Source: JADJWR01 sp964509545
GTDB lineage: Bacteria; Pseudomonadota; Gammaproteobacteria; Burkholderiales; Burkholderiaceae_F
Assembly: GCA_964509545.1 (NCBI GenBank)
Contig: CAZDXQ010000061.1
Coordinates: 1 to 17,259 of the forward strand
Reading direction: 5' to 3'
Length of the DNA stretch: 17,259 bases
The notes under the pieces were generated by a model that saw nothing but the letters and a program-made list of their open reading frames with translations, was not told the DNA's origin and did no database searches. Shown here in pieces: positions 14,971 to 17,259 of the stretch (positions are counted from its first letter, which is position 1; each line of letters begins with the position of its first letter). The position numbers were made by a program, and so were the translations under genes.

Positions 14971-16803
14971 TCACCAGCGCGGTTTGGGGCGACGTGCCAG
15001 CTCCTCGTCGATGATCGGTCCCAACGCGGCAAATTCGTCGGGGCGATTCTGAAGAAATGAGCGAAGTATGTCCGCATAGACCTCGGCACTCGTCGGAGAC
15101 ATCGCGAACAGCCGCGTGAGGTGCCAACGAGCGGCGTCGAGATCGTCAGCGAGGACCGCGAGCGCAATCCGCCTGGTAATGGTGATGCCCTGCGGCATCT
15201 GGGTGGCAATCAGCCGATCAGCCACCGCAATCTTTTGATCGAGATCTTCCTGAGTCATCGCAACACCCGCCTGCATCAAGTGATCGGCGCGCAGCCGGAA
15301 GAACCTGACGTCTCGATCAGCTTCTGCGAAGACTCTTTGAACTTCTTCGGTCGGTGCGGCTCGCATGGCACCTCGGAAGTCTTCAAGGTAATGCAGCCGA
15401 TCGAGGTTGCGGTAGTCGTAGAACACCGCGAACGCTCCGCCAACCAAGGCCATTGCCAAACAGAAAAGGACCGGCCGCCACCGAGCAGCGTGGCTGTGCT
15501 GCGACCACTCAGGCCGAACGAGCAAGCCGAGTGCCAGAGAGAAGATCAACAGGAAGTGCATGTACCAGAGCACAAACTCCAGCATGGCGTGGATAGCCAG
15601 TACGCCGAGCCAGAGAATCAGCACGGCGTCTGCGCTCCGTAGTTCGCGCCGGCAGCGAATCAGGCTGATCCCCCAAAAAACAATGACGCCCGCGAGCGCG
15701 CCCGCGCCGATCAGACCGAACTCGGCCAGAATCTGCAGCGCTGAGTTGTGCACGTAAGCATCAAGCGGCCGATGAACGTCGAACGTCGCGGTCATGTAGA
15801 CGGTCGGTGCGAATTTGTAAGCACCGACACCGATCCATGGGCTAGTCATCCAGACGTCGATCGCCTGGCGCCAGAATTCGAGACGCATCAAGATGCCGGG
15901 TCCCTCCACGTTGCCGAGTCGGACAACCCCCGAAACGCAGTCACTGCCGATTCCGGCGATGATCGGGCCCGAGCCCAAAACAGCCGAGGCGAAACCGCCA
16001 GCGAGCATCGCCCCGATCAGCCAGCGGGCGCGCCGGTCCTGTGCCGGCCAGGCACGCAGGACAATCATCAGGCCAACGGTGAATCCCATGAACAGCCACG
16101 CCATTCGCGAAGCCGTCAGCGCTGAACCAATCAGCAACAACACGATGACCGGAATCGCCCAGCGCGAAGACAGCCGGCCCTCGCCCTGCAGGTAGAGCAC
16201 TGCACCTAGACCCAACCAGGCCAGCGTTGTCGCCTGGTTCGCCTGAGCCACATTGCCGTACACGCGACAGTTCAATCCGTCGTAGAGCGGCACAACGAAG
16301 GGCGAGAACGCTTCGTAGATGCCGATCGCCTGAATGACCTGGCTCGCCGCGTTCAAGCTACCCGTGATGACGAGTGCCCAAGCCAGACGACCGACAACCT
16401 CTTCGAGAAGTCCAGCCGCGCGGATCCCCTGCCCGAGCAGTATCGCCAATACGGCAAGCGACAGGTATCCGAGCCACGTGATCGGAATCTCTGGGTAGTC
16501 ATAGATACCCAAGAAAAAATGAACTAACAGCAGCAGTGCGAGCGTGAGCGGGACAAGTACAACGGAAGCGCTCACCGGGAACCGACGTGGAAGCGCGGGC
16601 AGCAGCGCAAGGCTGGCGAAACTAAAGAGAACAAGCGCGCTCCACTCACCGTGAAAATCCCCGAGCGGCGGCTCGCGCAGGAAGCTCAGAAAGCTGATGA
16701 TAACGGAGAGGCCTAACAGAACGGCGAACGCCGACAGGAAGAACCCCGGTCTGTCGGACGATCCAGACAATCGGGCTGGTCTTGCCCCGCTTATGGTGGC
16801 CAC
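14971..16803 (-). CDS. PglL/TfpO-family protein O-oligosaccharyltransferase
   Basis: A 610-residue polytopic membrane protein with about 10-12 membrane segments and a soluble C-terminal tail from about residue 450. YGNVAQANQ (182-190) is the PglL-specific motif. VHNSALQILAEFG (351-363) carries the His (H352) conserved in O-antigen ligases and PglL. RLEFWRQAIDVW and IGVGAYKF just before it also fit the Wzy_C/PglL core. The family transfers a glycan from undecaprenyl diphosphate to Ser or Thr of exported proteins in the periplasm. It lies directly downstream of a type IV pilin gene, as tfpO does in Pseudomonas, so pilin is the likely substrate. The start is GTG at 16803 with AAGG 9 nt before it; no later Met gives a sensible N-terminus. 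Local GC looks lower than in the pse operon (47% in 16501-16560 against 75% in 9301-9360, single-line counts). Confidence 0.9.
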   Translation of the reverse strand: MATISGARPARLSGSSDRPGFFLSAFAVLLGLSVIISFLSFLREPPLGDFHGEWSALVLFSFASLALLPALPRRFPVSASVVLVPLTLALLLLVHFFLGIYDYPEIPITWLGYLSLAVLAILLGQGIRAAGLLEEVVGRLAWALVITGSLNAASQVIQAIGIYEAFSPFVVPLYDGLNCRVYGNVAQANQATTLAWLGLGAVLYLQGEGRLSSRWAIPVIVLLLIGSALTASRMAWLFMGFTVGLMIVLRAWPAQDRRARWLIGAMLAGGFASAVLGSGPIIAGIGSDCVSGVVRLGNVEGPGILMRLEFWRQAIDVWMTSPWIGVGAYKFAPTVYMTATFDVHRPLDAYVHNSALQILAEFGLIGAGALAGVIVFWGISLIRCRRELRSADAVLILWLGVLAIHAMLEFVLWYMHFLLIFSLALGLLVRPEWSQHSHAARWRPVLFCLAMALVGGAFAVFYDYRNLDRLHYLEDFRGAMRAAPTEEVQRVFAEADRDVRFFRLRADHLMQAGVAMTQEDLDQKIAVADRLIATQMPQGITITRRIALAVLADDLDAARWHLTRLFAMSPTSAEVYADILRSFLQNRPDEFAALGPIIDEELARRPKPRW

Positions 16804-16848
16804 TCGAACGTGCCTTAACGTGTCGCGCTGTGGGATATACCGAAAAAA

Positions 16849-16877
16849 GAACGGCGCGAGATGGACTCGCGCCGTTC
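16849..16877 (-). terminator. intrinsic terminator of the pilin gene
   Basis: Two perfectly complementary 12-nt arms (16849-16860 and 16866-16877, GC-rich core CGGCGCGAG) enclose a 5-nt loop. Read on the minus strand, the hairpin is followed at once by six T (16848-16843). It begins 20 nt after the pilin stop codon and ends before the pglL-like gene. It should stop most pilin transcripts and set the pilin far above the oligosaccharyltransferase in expression. There are only about 39 nt between the T-run and the GTG at 16803, with no clear promoter, so pglL expression may depend on readthrough. Confidence 0.92.
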
Positions 16878-16897
16878 GCTTGAACTAGACGCTGCGC

Positions 16898-17259
16898 TTA
16901 TCGACAGTTCGCGGGACGGTAGCGGGTCTCGACAGAGCCACCCGTGCAATTCCAGTCAACCGAGCTACCGGCTGCTGTCGGTGAAAATGTGATCGTGAGG
17001 CCGCCCTGGTTGCCGCCAACACTGCCGGAATAGGTAATCGTAATCACGCCGCTGCCACTAACGGACACCGATGTAACGTACTTGCTGAAGATGCTGTCCG
17101 ACACGCCGGCCGCGGAATTCGACGACGGGAAGACCGACGTGGTCTGGTAGGTCTCGGCCACGGCTGTCTTGACCGCGGAGGCCAGGTTCAGACCTTCAGT
17201 GATGCGCGACCGCACCGTGTATTCCTGATACTGCGGAATCGCGATGGCGGCCAGGATGC
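16898..17259 (-). CDS. pilA: type IV pilin (major pilin PilA-like), 5' end outside the window
   Basis: Partial gene with 119 complete codons visible; the leader peptide and about the first 20 mature residues lie beyond the right edge. The visible part opens with ILAAIAIPQYQEYT, the end of the hydrophobic N-terminal helix of type IV pilins. It continues as an amphipathic helix (RSRITEGLNLASAVKTAV), a Ser-rich loop (SVFPSSNSAAGVSDS), beta-strands, and a C-terminal pair of Cys 14 positions apart (WNC to ANCR) that should form the D-region disulfide. The protein ends in Arg, not in the C-terminal Ser that TfpO modifies in group I Pseudomonas pilins. A minor pilin is less likely, given the short compact body and the strong terminator. 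It is probably the substrate of the adjacent PglL-like enzyme. Confidence 0.92.
   Translation of the reverse strand, partial: ILAAIAIPQYQEYTVRSRITEGLNLASAVKTAVAETYQTTSVFPSSNSAAGVSDSIFSKYVTSVSVSGSGVITITYSGSVGGNQGGLTITFSPTAAGSSVDWNCTGGSVETRYRPANCR

Noticed and set aside
16898..17259. C-terminal Ser of pilin as the TfpO-type glycosylation site
   Set aside because: The pilin ends in Asn-Cys-Arg, so the Pseudomonas C-terminal Ser site is absent.

Overview
This is a high-GC, densely coding stretch of a Gram-negative chromosome. The partial type IV pilin at the right edge (after its missing N-terminus it reads ILAAIAIPQYQEYT, then an alpha-helix and two Cys near the C-terminus) and the next-door PglL-type O-oligosaccharyltransferase suggest a proteobacterium, most likely a betaproteobacterium. 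The taxonomic call is an inference from style; nothing here fixes the genus.

The window holds three blocks. (1) At 154-6102, minus strand, is a tight five-gene operon, in transcription order: an MVIN/MurJ-family flippase, a CitE-like HpcH/HpaI aldolase, a PglC-like phosphoglycosyl transferase, an asparagine-synthase-like amidotransferase and a GT-B-fold glycosyltransferase-like protein. Gene junctions are overlaps of 4 nt or gaps of 2 to 12 nt. (2) At 6334-14931, plus strand, diverging from block 1, is a nine-gene operon encoding a complete pseudaminic acid (Pse) pathway with decorations: PseB, PseC, PseF (CMP-sugar synthetase), a Pse-associated methylase, a PseA/WbpG-type sugar amidotransferase, its HisH-like glutaminase and HisF-like partner, a PseG protein fused to a GNAT acetyltransferase (probably PseH), and PseI. 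(3) At 14971-17259, minus strand, converging on block 2, are a type IV pilin (5' end outside the window), a strong intrinsic terminator, and a PglL-family O-oligosaccharyltransferase.

The blocks fit together. Block 2 would make CMP-Pse, probably carrying an acetamidino group and a methyl group. Block 1 would load a first sugar phosphate on undecaprenyl phosphate, extend it, modify it and flip it. Block 3 would transfer the glycan to pilin in the periplasm. The reading is therefore a self-contained pilin (or general protein) O-glycosylation locus with a Pse-derived sugar. The individual enzymes are assigned from visible motifs. The joint function, glycan structure and protein target are inferences.

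The least explained parts are the CitE-like aldolase and the asparagine-synthase-like enzyme inside the glycan-assembly operon, the flippase that lacks an arginine known to be essential in MurJ, and the PseG-GNAT fusion. No tRNA, rRNA, CRISPR array, insertion sequence or integrase was seen.
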